A stretch of 42,764 nt of DNA. It comes from a virus. Positions 14,972 through 23,816 of this stretch are shown piece after piece; position 1 is the stretch's first letter; each line of letters starts with the position of its first letter. The position numbers and the translations under genes are program-made. Below the pieces are notes generated by a model, which saw nothing but the letters and a program-made list of their open reading frames with translations, was not told the DNA's origin and searched no databases. The stretch is taken from the IMG/VR virus record IMGVR_UViG_3300024261_002332, positions 1 through 42,764 of that record; one strand, written 5' to 3'.

Positions 14972-15454
14972 ATGTCACAATACTTATTTAAAAATTCTGG
15001 CCGTAATATAAAAGAGCTAGATAAAAAAATAAAAAGAAATAATTTTATAGAAAATGAAAATTTTTTTCCTATAGGTATTGTTTTACCATTACAGAATTCT
15101 AAAAAGTCGAGTGAGTCATTATTTGCAATGACTTATGACTTGAATGAGCAAACTAAGGTAAATTTAAAAAATTTAATTTTGACTAGAAAAGGTGAATATC
15201 TCGGCAGACCTGATTTTGGAACTGGTTTAATTGATCTTTATAATTTAAGTAGTAATGAAAACATTGATCAAATTGCTATGGACGAAATTAAAAGTGCTGT
15301 TGGTATTTATATGCCCTTTATTACGCTTAAAGATTTTGAGTCAAGTTATATAGAATCAACAGTTAACAGTGATCCTTATTACGACATAAAAATATACTAT
15401 ATATTTAATGATATTAAAAATGAAATTAATTTAAAACTTCAAGTATCGAGGTAA
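14972..15454 (+). CDS. gp25: gp25-like baseplate wedge protein (GPW/gp25 family)
   Basis: The 160-residue protein has the GPW/gp25 core: NLKNLILTRKGEYLGRPDFG then TGL at 64-86, with the family-typical R-x-GE-x-x-x-R/G-P-x-FG pattern, followed by a helix (ENIDQIAMDEIKSAVGIYMP) and a closing beta segment. T4 gp25 is 132 residues; here about 30 extra residues sit at the N-terminus. It forms part of the inner wedge with the gp6-like protein, whose gene begins three bases later, as is usual for this pair. GAAGG lies nine bases ahead of the ATG. The 49-base gap upstream is nearly all A+T and holds no convincing promoter. Confidence 0.92.
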   Translation: MSQYLFKNSGRNIKELDKKIKRNNFIENENFFPIGIVLPLQNSKKSSESLFAMTYDLNEQTKVNLKNLILTRKGEYLGRPDFGTGLIDLYNLSSNENIDQIAMDEIKSAVGIYMPFITLKDFESSYIESTVNSDPYYDIKIYYIFNDIKNEINLKLQVSR

Positions 15455-15457
15455 AAA

Positions 15458-17332
15458 GTGGCAAACCCAAAATTTCAAAATAGATTAAAAAACTATCAAA
15501 ATAAAAATAGAGTAATAAAAAAAGATTTTGATGGATTTAGAAATGAATTATTAAATTACGCAAAAAGTAATTTTAGTAATCAAATTCAAGACTTTTCAGA
15601 AGCTTCTTTGGGAGGAATGTTTTTGGATTTTGCATCATTAGTTGGTGAATCATTGAGCTTTTACGTAGAACAACAATTTAACGAATTAGACTATGAAACT
15701 TCATCTAGCGATTATAATCTAATAAACCATTTAAGAAAAGCTGGCGTTGAATCTGGTTACGCTTCACCTTCAAGTGCTTATGTAGACTTTTATATTGAAA
15801 TTCCTGCAAACGGACAGCAAACGTCAAATACTTTAGTTCCTGATGCAAAATATTTGCCTATAATTAAGTCCGGTACAAAACTGTCATCAGTTGAAGGAAT
15901 TAATTTTGTCTTAGAAGAAGATGTTGACTTTATAAAGTCATATGACAAAATAACTATATCTGAGACAAATGATGCAGGCGCTCCTACTTCTTTAATATTA
16001 ATTAAAAAAGGCATCTGTGTTTCAGGTGACGTTTTTAGTGAAAGTGTTGCATTCGACGAAGATCAAGCTGGCAATTTTTTAAGTTATACTATTTCTAATC
16101 AAAATGTAACTAAAATATTAAAAGTAATTGATAATGATTATAATGACTACAAAGAAGTTGAATTTTTATCTCAAGACACAGTTTATGAGAAAATAGAAAA
16201 TGGCATAGACACTTTTTTTGAAGTAAAACCTGCTTCGTTTAGATTTATTGTTGAAAACAATTTTGATTCTGGCTTGTCAACTGTAAGATTTGGTAACGGC
16301 AGCGGTCATATTATTGAAGACAATATACTAACTAATCCAGAAGATTATTTGTCGCTTCCACTTCTAGGAAAAGACTATTTGTCTAGAAACTCCTTAGATC
16401 CGAAAAGGCTATTGAATAGCGATAGTTTAGGAGTATCACCAGCAGGAAAAACATTGACAATAAGATACAAATCCGGTGGCGGAATAAGGCATAACGTTGG
16501 CGCAAATACAATTGATGAAATAATTGATTTAAGAATAGAATTCCCAAATGTAGCAGATAATTCTAGCGATAGCATTAAAAGTATAATTAACATAATTAGT
16601 AGCACAATTGGCGTTGACAATGAAGAAGAGGCTGTAGGTGGTACAAACAGTCTATCACTAGAAGATTTAAGAGATCAAATTCCAACAGCATTAAAAAGAC
16701 AATCAAGAATTGTTAATCATGAAGATTTGTTGGCTAGAATATATACTATGCCGTCAGAATTTGGTAAAATTCATAAAGCAGTAATAGTTAGCAATCCATA
16801 CACAAAGTCAGCTAAAGACTTATTTATAATATGCAAAAATGATGATGATCATTATGTTCATGCAAATGATGCTATAAAAATCAATTTATCTAAATTTTTA
16901 AACGAGTATCGACTGATTGGCGACAGTCTTAATATTATTGACACGCCTATTTATAATTTCTCTTTATACCTTAAAATTAAGATTTCGCCAAGTTATGATT
17001 CAAGATCAGTTAAAGCGCAAGTAAGATCAAAAATATATCAAAACATGCGATTTGAAACACTGCAGATTGGTGAAGGAATAAATGTAAATGACATTATTTC
17101 TCTTGCTTTATCTTGTCCCGGGCTTGTTACTGTTATATCAAACTACAAAACTATTGTAAGACCCAAAACTAATAGTGACATTACACAACAACAATCAAAT
17201 TTAAATGTCAGCTACAATTCAAATAGATTTTCTTCTAGAGAAAGCTATTTAGATGGAATAGTTTATCCTCCGCAAGGTGGCATATTCGAACTAAAATATC
17301 CTTCACTTGATATTGAAATTGTTAGTGGTTAA
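15458..17332 (+). CDS. gp6: gp6-like baseplate wedge protein (baseplate-J family)
   Basis: The 624-residue product is close to T4 gp6 (660) in length. Its N-terminus (LLNYAKSNFSNQIQDFSEAS, then SLVGESLSFYVEQQFNE) is the helical start typical of J/gp6 proteins. The core has DLRDQIPTALKRQSRIVNHE and DLLARIYTMP near residues 400-435, the classic baseplate-J signature, and the C-terminal part has GEGINVNDIISLALSCPGL near 535-555. Two gp6 chains with one gp7 form the ring of each wedge in T4. The start is GTG at 15458, supported by GAGG at 15448-15451 and the position right after gp25. No gp7 homologue is recognisable next to it; a DNRLRE-like protein follows instead. Confidence 0.9.
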   Translation: MANPKFQNRLKNYQNKNRVIKKDFDGFRNELLNYAKSNFSNQIQDFSEASLGGMFLDFASLVGESLSFYVEQQFNELDYETSSSDYNLINHLRKAGVESGYASPSSAYVDFYIEIPANGQQTSNTLVPDAKYLPIIKSGTKLSSVEGINFVLEEDVDFIKSYDKITISETNDAGAPTSLILIKKGICVSGDVFSESVAFDEDQAGNFLSYTISNQNVTKILKVIDNDYNDYKEVEFLSQDTVYEKIENGIDTFFEVKPASFRFIVENNFDSGLSTVRFGNGSGHIIEDNILTNPEDYLSLPLLGKDYLSRNSLDPKRLLNSDSLGVSPAGKTLTIRYKSGGGIRHNVGANTIDEIIDLRIEFPNVADNSSDSIKSIINIISSTIGVDNEEEAVGGTNSLSLEDLRDQIPTALKRQSRIVNHEDLLARIYTMPSEFGKIHKAVIVSNPYTKSAKDLFIICKNDDDHYVHANDAIKINLSKFLNEYRLIGDSLNIIDTPIYNFSLYLKIKISPSYDSRSVKAQVRSKIYQNMRFETLQIGEGINVNDIISLALSCPGLVTVISNYKTIVRPKTNSDITQQQSNLNVSYNSNRFSSRESYLDGIVYPPQGGIFELKYPSLDIEIVSG

Positions 17333-17343
17333 AGGAAGAATTA

Positions 17344-19260
17344 ATGATAATTACTGAGTTGGCGAAAAAAGATACATATGTAACAAATCTACATCTAGGT
17401 GTAACAGACGCAACATTTTCTAATGTAGGAAAAGCTTCTACACTTGATTTGTTTAAAATTGCTAAGGAAAATAAAAAAATCAAGGCCCGAGCAGTTTTTA
17501 CTATAATAGATTCTTCTATAGATTTTGTTGATACTAAAACTTTCATTTTAAAAGATTCTAACAATAACACAGTTACTTTTATAATAAATAGAAATGTATC
17601 GCATGATGACGGTAGAGTAGATGCTTCTGGTAAAGTTATCATTGGAATAGATAGTACTTCGGCTGGTGTAAATCAGCTACAAAAAGTAATAAATGCTATT
17701 AATAATGTAAACGTAATGGATCAAACTGTCAATGGTGGCTCTAATCAATTGCTTTCTTCGCTTACATTAAACATCACTGCCATTAAACTTGATGACAAAA
17801 GAATTTTGTTAGAGCAAGACGTAGAAGGAGAAATTGGTGAAAATCCAAATGTTTATGATGAAAATTCAAACTTTAGCTTAACTAATTTTATAAGAATACA
17901 ACATTCAGCAATATTATTAAATTTTGATTTAGCTGCTTTAAAAGAAAAGCATATCTATGATATGAATAATTCTGCATTTAGTACAGACTCAAACTATAAG
18001 GTTTATTTAAAACTTTTTGATGTAGGTGAAGCAAACACAAGGACGAAAGACTATAATATAAAGCTAAGTATTTTAAAAAACAATGTATCATTTGAGGAAG
18101 GAATTGGTTCAGATGTTTACAATTTCTCTGATGGTGGTTTCACTAATTTTCAAAAAATAAATGATAGTACAAATTGGACAAATACATCATCAATATCGCA
18201 AGATGACTGTGTTAACAACTATTATCTATTTAAAAGTCAAAAAGAAAGTATAACAAGAGGAAATGAAGACATTACCTTTGATATAACATCTTACTTTAAA
18301 GAGTATATGAACACCAACATACAGAGTTCAAATTTTATCATCAGTTTTGACATCGACAATCTTTTTGATGAATATACATATTTTGTTAAAAGGCTTGGTA
18401 GCGTTCAATTAAATAGCAAGATAAAGCATCCGAGAGTAGAAGTTCATATTGATGAAAACAAAGTTCAAAATATTGAAAATCAAACTAAAAAAAGATATTT
18501 TGATAATGAAGAAATTTTCTATCTATATAATAAGGTATCAAAATTAGAAAACTTTAATGAAAACTACAACGTTAAAGTTAGACTAGAATATAAAAATGCG
18601 GCTGGCACCAACTTATTAGATGACGGTGCTAATAGCCATATAATAACTGGTTTTAATTTTAGAGATTACAGAGGAACTATTAAGCAAGGTGTTAAAAAGT
18701 TTACGATACCTAGCGCGCTAATTAGCAGATTTAATGCTAATATACAGTCAGATATTACTTCAAAAGACAACATAAAGGTAAGCTTTAATTATTATTATGA
18801 TAATGGTTCAAGTACAATAGATATAAAGAGTGAGTCAATAACATTTTATAAGTCAGAAGTTACTTCTTCGATAGAAAGCTTAAGACTCTTAAAACCTTGC
18901 ATAAAAATGCTTAACAACGTTTTAGACGCTGATGATTCTATAGTAAAAGTAGTTATAGATTTTATTGATCTTAAAAGAGAATATAAGGCTGTAAATATTC
19001 CTATAAATTTATCAAGTGAAAATATAGGAAAAGTATATTATTCTTTGTATGATGTTGACACAGGTGAAATTCTAATTAAAAGAAGTGAAGCTGATATTAA
19101 TGCTAATGAAATGTTATATGATGGTTCAAGTTATGTAATGAACTTTTTTGCTAGCAAAATATATAAGAACAGAAGAGTTAATTTTAAGTTTTACTACAAC
19201 GATGAAGTTAGCTTGCTAGAAAATGTATTATATGATAAAAGTTTTTCAATAAGGTTTTAA
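17344..19260 (+). CDS. Baseplate/tail structural protein with DNRLRE-like domain
   Basis: The first 50 residues (KDTYVTNLHLGVTDATFSNV, then G-K-A-S-T-L-D-L) and residues about 185-290 (SAILLNFDLAALKE ... YKVYLKLFDV ... NYYLFKSQ) look like the two halves of a DNRLRE beta domain, a fold found in cell-surface and phage structural proteins. Between them lies an inserted module with VTFIINRNV, GKVIIGIDSTSAGVNQLQKV and ILLEQDVEGEIGENPNV, a pattern seen as a mobile beta module in marine phage structural proteins. The C-terminal half is beta-rich and unassigned. GGAAG lies 6 bases before the ATG. The position after gp6 suggests a wedge or peripheral baseplate role. The domain call rests on pattern reading only. 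Confidence 0.6.
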   Translation: MIITELAKKDTYVTNLHLGVTDATFSNVGKASTLDLFKIAKENKKIKARAVFTIIDSSIDFVDTKTFILKDSNNNTVTFIINRNVSHDDGRVDASGKVIIGIDSTSAGVNQLQKVINAINNVNVMDQTVNGGSNQLLSSLTLNITAIKLDDKRILLEQDVEGEIGENPNVYDENSNFSLTNFIRIQHSAILLNFDLAALKEKHIYDMNNSAFSTDSNYKVYLKLFDVGEANTRTKDYNIKLSILKNNVSFEEGIGSDVYNFSDGGFTNFQKINDSTNWTNTSSISQDDCVNNYYLFKSQKESITRGNEDITFDITSYFKEYMNTNIQSSNFIISFDIDNLFDEYTYFVKRLGSVQLNSKIKHPRVEVHIDENKVQNIENQTKKRYFDNEEIFYLYNKVSKLENFNENYNVKVRLEYKNAAGTNLLDDGANSHIITGFNFRDYRGTIKQGVKKFTIPSALISRFNANIQSDITSKDNIKVSFNYYYDNGSSTIDIKSESITFYKSEVTSSIESLRLLKPCIKMLNNVLDADDSIVKVVIDFIDLKREYKAVNIPINLSSENIGKVYYSLYDVDTGEILIKRSEADINANEMLYDGSSYVMNFFASKIYKNRRVNFKFYYNDEVSLLENVLYDKSFSIRF

Positions 19261-19263
19261 TAA

Positions 19264-22200
19264 ATGTCTAGTAGTCTTACTATAAAAAACAGTTTCAGTA
19301 ACAATAATATTAATGGTTTCAAGAACTCTGTCTCTTCTTCTAACATTGTTAGTGCTAAAAGCGATTCAAGTATGGCTTTGAAAAGCTTTTTAGAATTATA
19401 TAATCAAAATGAAAATGAGTATTTTGATAGATTGGACAGTTACGACGGTTTTTTTTCAACGCAACAGATTGAAAGTGTTGATTTTAATAATTTTGAAGAG
19501 CACGTATTTTTTGACTCAGCAATAGAAAAGACTAACTACTCATTTAAAAAAATATTTAACGAGTATCCTTACGATGGAACTGAAAGAGATGTTGTCGATT
19601 ATCTTAGGAGTTTAGACGGATATACGAGATTTATTTTAAAAAATAAACACGAAAAAAATATTGGGTATTTAAGATTTGATGGAAGTCATTATGTTAAGTT
19701 AAAAGATAGAAACGGGTGGCTGTTAAACGACTACAAGAAGAAAATTAAAACAGGACTTCTAAACTTAACAAATAACTTTACATTCTCTTTTGATTTCTGG
19801 ATACACCCTTTAGACATAAACAACGATGTCACCAAAAATGAACAAATAGTTCTTCAAAAAGCAAACTCAAACAATGGTTATACAATATATCTAGACAATT
19901 TCAGCGGAACAAATTGTGATATAAACTTTTTAATTAGTAATAAAGATGAAAGCCAAAAATGTTCTACGAGCATAAAATTAGATAGCTGGAGTCATGTTAA
20001 TATTTCTTTTAGTATAGAAGAAGTAAACAATACAATGTCTATCTTAGGCAAGGTTTTTATTGATAGCATACCAGCGATTACTTCTACGAGCGGTGAAGGA
20101 ACTAATTTATCATTTGATAATGATTTTAACAATATAGATTTTACCCTAGGGAAGGGAACAACACACGTAACAACAATACAAGGTATTTCCTTGTCTGACG
20201 CTACTAAAGATTATAGTTTTATAGGATTATTAGATGAATTAAAAATTTTTGCTGGTGAGTCTAGAAATAGAGAGACAATTGCTGTAGAGAAAGACGAAAA
20301 TATTCATTCAAAGTCTACCTTAAAACTATACTTTAGATTTAATGAGCCTAGTGGCGTTTATGTAAACAATCATATAGTATTAGATCATTCAGGTAATAAG
20401 ATGCACGGCGTCATATACAACAATAATAACGTTGCTTCAAAGGAGAATGTTTCTTCTCTAAGGGCAATATTTAATGATGTTGATACACCTATGAAATATG
20501 AATCGTTAGAATTAAATCCTGTGTTGTTTCCTAGCTTTACTAATTCGCTGGAAGTTCAAAACAAAATACTGGAAGCAGCTAAGCAATATGATTTAGCAAA
20601 CCCTAATTCTTTCTGGAAACTTTTACCTAAAAATATTTTTATCGAAGGTTCTGACTTCGATAATATTGAAAATACGTATATAAATGAAAACAAAGTTACT
20701 GAAGACTTGAGTTCAACTATAGGTGTAAAGTCTCCAGCAAATCAAAAAATGGTAAATTTATTTTCTATATGGGCAAGATTTTTTGATCAACTTAAAATGT
20801 ATATTGATTCAATAACGAGTCTAATTGATGTTAATTACGACAATTTAAATAATAATAAAAAGATAAACGGCATTTTGCTTCCTTTGGCATTAAAGTTATC
20901 TGGTTATAATTTTAAAGAGATTTTGCCATACCCAGTTTTAGAAAAACTAAACAACAAAAACTTGACGCACGAAGAAGTAATATCAGACATAAGCATCCGA
21001 CAAATACAAAACAACTTGTGGCAAAGATTTCTAATAAATTCTAAAGACATTTTAATGTCAAAAGGAACGATTTCTAGTATAAATTCAGTTTTTAATTCGT
21101 TCGGCTTAGAGGCGTCAAAATTTATTTCAATAAAAGAGTTTAATGGTCAAAATAAATTTAATATAAACAACAACTTATATTCAAAGAAAATTAGCTTTAA
21201 AGAAATTGATTTTTCTTGTGGCGAAGAATTGTTCAAGCAGAGCGAGACAAACAACAGGATTTTATTTACTACACCTGCTTATAATAATAGTAATAGTGAT
21301 AATTTGTTGGATATTATCAAAGATTGGTCTGTTGAATGTCTTTTCAGTTATTCGACTGAAAAGACATCGATTTACAGCTTAAATGAATCACTTTTAAGAT
21401 TAAATAATGTAGCTTCTTCGTTTAACTATGATAGGCCACATATTAATATTGTATTTGAAAGACAGAATAAGCAAAATAAAAGTGGACTGCTTAAATTGTA
21501 TGTCAATGATGATGATGACAATGACAACATTAAAACAGCTGTTATTGATGATGTAAGTCTTTTAAACGGCGAAGTACATCATATGTGCTTAAGAAGAAAA
21601 CAGATTGAAAGTGCTGATAGTGATTTGACTTATTACAAATACATCTTGTCTATTTCAAGTACTGGAGATAATTTTTATTCAAAAGAGTTGAATGAAGTTA
21701 GTATTAAAACAAAAATAGAAATAACAGCAAAAAGCAATCTAAACAATAGATTTACAATAGGTTTTAATACAGAATATGAGACTGAAGCGTCACGTTTGCC
21801 AAACTTATCATACGAAACAAACTTTTCAGGGAGAATATCAAACTTTAGGATTTATAATAAAAGTTTTTCATCTGAAGAATTGTTTTTAAAATGTAAAGCA
21901 TTGACAACTGTTTCTCTTGATGACGGGACAGACTCTGCTATTTTAAATATAGACTTGTTTCAAAAATTAAAAAGTATTGAATTTGACAGTACATCTAGAA
22001 AATACACAATATTGTCATTAATAGATTTAAACCACAGCAAGTTAACTAATTTCAATAAATCTTTTTTAACTTTAGGAAGTAGTATTGCAAGTTATAATCC
22101 TTTTAAAGTAAGAAAAATACATAGTTTAAGTCAAAATTATGAAGTAGACTTTCCAAAAAGCAACAATTTTATTTACATTAACTCTTTTGAAAGCAATAAA

Positions 22201-22740
22201 TTCAAAGATCAGTATTCAAATCATAATTTGACAAATGTTCCTAGAGTATCTCCAGATTATCTTTATTCTAAGGATATAAGATTAAGCATAGACTTTTCTA
22301 TGGTTAACTTTTTAAATCAAGATATACTTAAAATAATTAATGTAAACAAGCTTTTTACTGACAAGCTTTCACAAACAGCTAATCTTTACGAAGATTCGTA
22401 TACAGACTTAAAGCCATTAAGAGATAAATACTTTGAAAGATTAGAGCGAGAGATAGATGTTAACGAGATATATCAGATGTATAAATATTTTGATAATATT
22501 CTAGAAGAGCTTTTGTTTACTTGTATTCCGTCTAAAGCCAAGTATAAGGGGTTTAATTTCGTATATGAGTCTCACGCGCTTGAAAGAAACAAGTATCAAT
22601 ATAAAATGATTAACAACAATTTACCTGTTTTTGACGAAAATACAAAGTATCAATATCATAAAGACAATGCAAATACTACGAGTCATCGTAAATCAGATGA
22701 CTCTGATTTTAGTTTTATAATAAAAAGTAGAATAACATAA
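19264..22740 (+). CDS. Giant baseplate protein with two LamG-like lectin domains
   Basis: The protein has 1158 residues. A concanavalin/LamG-like domain spans about residues 132-355: GYLRFDGSHYVKLK, then FTFSFDFWIHPL, DSWSHVNISFS, FIGLLDELKIFAG and LKLYFRFNE. A second, more divergent one runs about 685-865, starting DWSVECLFSYS and closing with GRISNFRIYNKSFSSEEL, the typical LamG end. A helical stretch between them (about 470-640) has NLFSIWARFFDQLKMYID and SKGTISSINSVFNSFGLEA, which resembles a tail assembly or wedge-docking region. It could place carbohydrate-binding domains on the baseplate. It starts three bases after the previous stop and ends TAATG on the next gene. Analogy to T4 gp7 is by position and size only. 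Confidence 0.68.
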   Translation: MSSSLTIKNSFSNNNINGFKNSVSSSNIVSAKSDSSMALKSFLELYNQNENEYFDRLDSYDGFFSTQQIESVDFNNFEEHVFFDSAIEKTNYSFKKIFNEYPYDGTERDVVDYLRSLDGYTRFILKNKHEKNIGYLRFDGSHYVKLKDRNGWLLNDYKKKIKTGLLNLTNNFTFSFDFWIHPLDINNDVTKNEQIVLQKANSNNGYTIYLDNFSGTNCDINFLISNKDESQKCSTSIKLDSWSHVNISFSIEEVNNTMSILGKVFIDSIPAITSTSGEGTNLSFDNDFNNIDFTLGKGTTHVTTIQGISLSDATKDYSFIGLLDELKIFAGESRNRETIAVEKDENIHSKSTLKLYFRFNEPSGVYVNNHIVLDHSGNKMHGVIYNNNNVASKENVSSLRAIFNDVDTPMKYESLELNPVLFPSFTNSLEVQNKILEAAKQYDLANPNSFWKLLPKNIFIEGSDFDNIENTYINENKVTEDLSSTIGVKSPANQKMVNLFSIWARFFDQLKMYIDSITSLIDVNYDNLNNNKKINGILLPLALKLSGYNFKEILPYPVLEKLNNKNLTHEEVISDISIRQIQNNLWQRFLINSKDILMSKGTISSINSVFNSFGLEASKFISIKEFNGQNKFNINNNLYSKKISFKEIDFSCGEELFKQSETNNRILFTTPAYNNSNSDNLLDIIKDWSVECLFSYSTEKTSIYSLNESLLRLNNVASSFNYDRPHINIVFERQNKQNKSGLLKLYVNDDDDNDNIKTAVIDDVSLLNGEVHHMCLRRKQIESADSDLTYYKYILSISSTGDNFYSKELNEVSIKTKIEITAKSNLNNRFTIGFNTEYETEASRLPNLSYETNFSGRISNFRIYNKSFSSEELFLKCKALTTVSLDDGTDSAILNIDLFQKLKSIEFDSTSRKYTILSLIDLNHSKLTNFNKSFLTLGSSIASYNPFKVRKIHSLSQNYEVDFPKSNNFIYINSFESNKFKDQYSNHNLTNVPRVSPDYLYSKDIRLSIDFSMVNFLNQDILKIINVNKLFTDKLSQTANLYEDSYTDLKPLRDKYFERLEREIDVNEIYQMYKYFDNILEELLFTCIPSKAKYKGFNFVYESHALERNKYQYKMINNNLPVFDENTKYQYHKDNANTTSHRKSDDSDFSFIIKSRIT

Positions 22741-23816
22741 TGGCTATAAAAAAAATCAATGTTAATACACCAAGAAATGCTGTTTTTAATGAATCAAGAA
22801 ATGTAAGCATAAATTATAATGTAATTGAAGATATAAATAACATATCGTATGTAAATAATACAGCAGATAATTTTAGCTTTTTTGAAAGAAATAAAAATAA
22901 ATTTTTCAAACTTATATTTTCTTATAACGATCAGAGATTTAATCAAGAAAATGTAACGCAAGATAGATTTAATGAAAATAATAAGAGTTATGCTAACATT
23001 GAAAACATAGAACCATTCAGCGAAAACGAAAGAACAATTAAGAACTTTTCTTCTAATCTTGTAACTAGAAATATTGGAAGTTTAAACAGTACAGATGGAA
23101 ACGTGTTAAATGCAAAAGTTGTCAATAAACCTTTTTTTGACAAAACTAATCCTGTACATTCAAATAATCTCCTTTTAGAAAACTTTAGTCATCCTGAATT
23201 TGATTACCACTTTTCTTTTAACTACTCTAATTTTTATTTTAGAGGTGGCAGAATTGATGCTTTTTCTAACGTTGATAAAATAAAAATGTCTGAAGATAGT
23301 ATTGCGAAACTAAAAGGTTTTAGAGAAAATGGTTTAGGTAAAGGTAAGTCAGCTTTTAAATTAAACAATGTAATTAAACAACACTATAGAAAAGATGATG
23401 AAGATACATTTTGTTTCGAAGACAATATAGATAACGTTTACTTGACAAACAACACATTAAAAAAAGTTCTTCAAAGATTAAATTATACTTGGGATGCTGA
23501 TACTGGCAAATATATTGAAGATGTCAATAATATAAGTGTCTTTAAACAAGCACACTCGCAAGAAGCAAGATACTTTGCATTCAAAGAAAGTAATGTTCAA
23601 GTATTTAGAGATAGAACAAATAACGAAAATTATAGCTGGATAACAAATAATATATACAAATTTTCTGATAGTGATATTAATGACAAAATACTTTCTAACA
23701 AAACCAAAAATGATGATATAATAGAAGATATTATTTACTCTGCACACGGTAAAGATATAAATAAAGAGTATAGCTCGGGAAGAGACTCAATTGGATTTTA
23801 TGAAAGTATCGACTAA
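22740..23816 (+). CDS. Unrecognised virion structural protein
   Basis: The 358-residue protein is rich in Asn, Asp, Lys and Phe, with no signal peptide, membrane segment or catalytic motif. Notable segments are NYSNFYFRGGRIDAFSNVDK near 160-180 and a C-terminal YSAHGKDINKEYSSGRDSIG. It is joined by one-base TAATG overlaps to both the LamG protein upstream and the 886-residue protein downstream, so the three are translated as a unit, and a shared place in the baseplate periphery is likely. No family is recognised. Confidence is for a real gene with a structural role, not for a function. Confidence 0.65.
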   Translation: MAIKKINVNTPRNAVFNESRNVSINYNVIEDINNISYVNNTADNFSFFERNKNKFFKLIFSYNDQRFNQENVTQDRFNENNKSYANIENIEPFSENERTIKNFSSNLVTRNIGSLNSTDGNVLNAKVVNKPFFDKTNPVHSNNLLLENFSHPEFDYHFSFNYSNFYFRGGRIDAFSNVDKIKMSEDSIAKLKGFRENGLGKGKSAFKLNNVIKQHYRKDDEDTFCFEDNIDNVYLTNNTLKKVLQRLNYTWDADTGKYIEDVNNISVFKQAHSQEARYFAFKESNVQVFRDRTNNENYSWITNNIYKFSDSDINDKILSNKTKNDDIIEDIIYSAHGKDINKEYSSGRDSIGFYESID

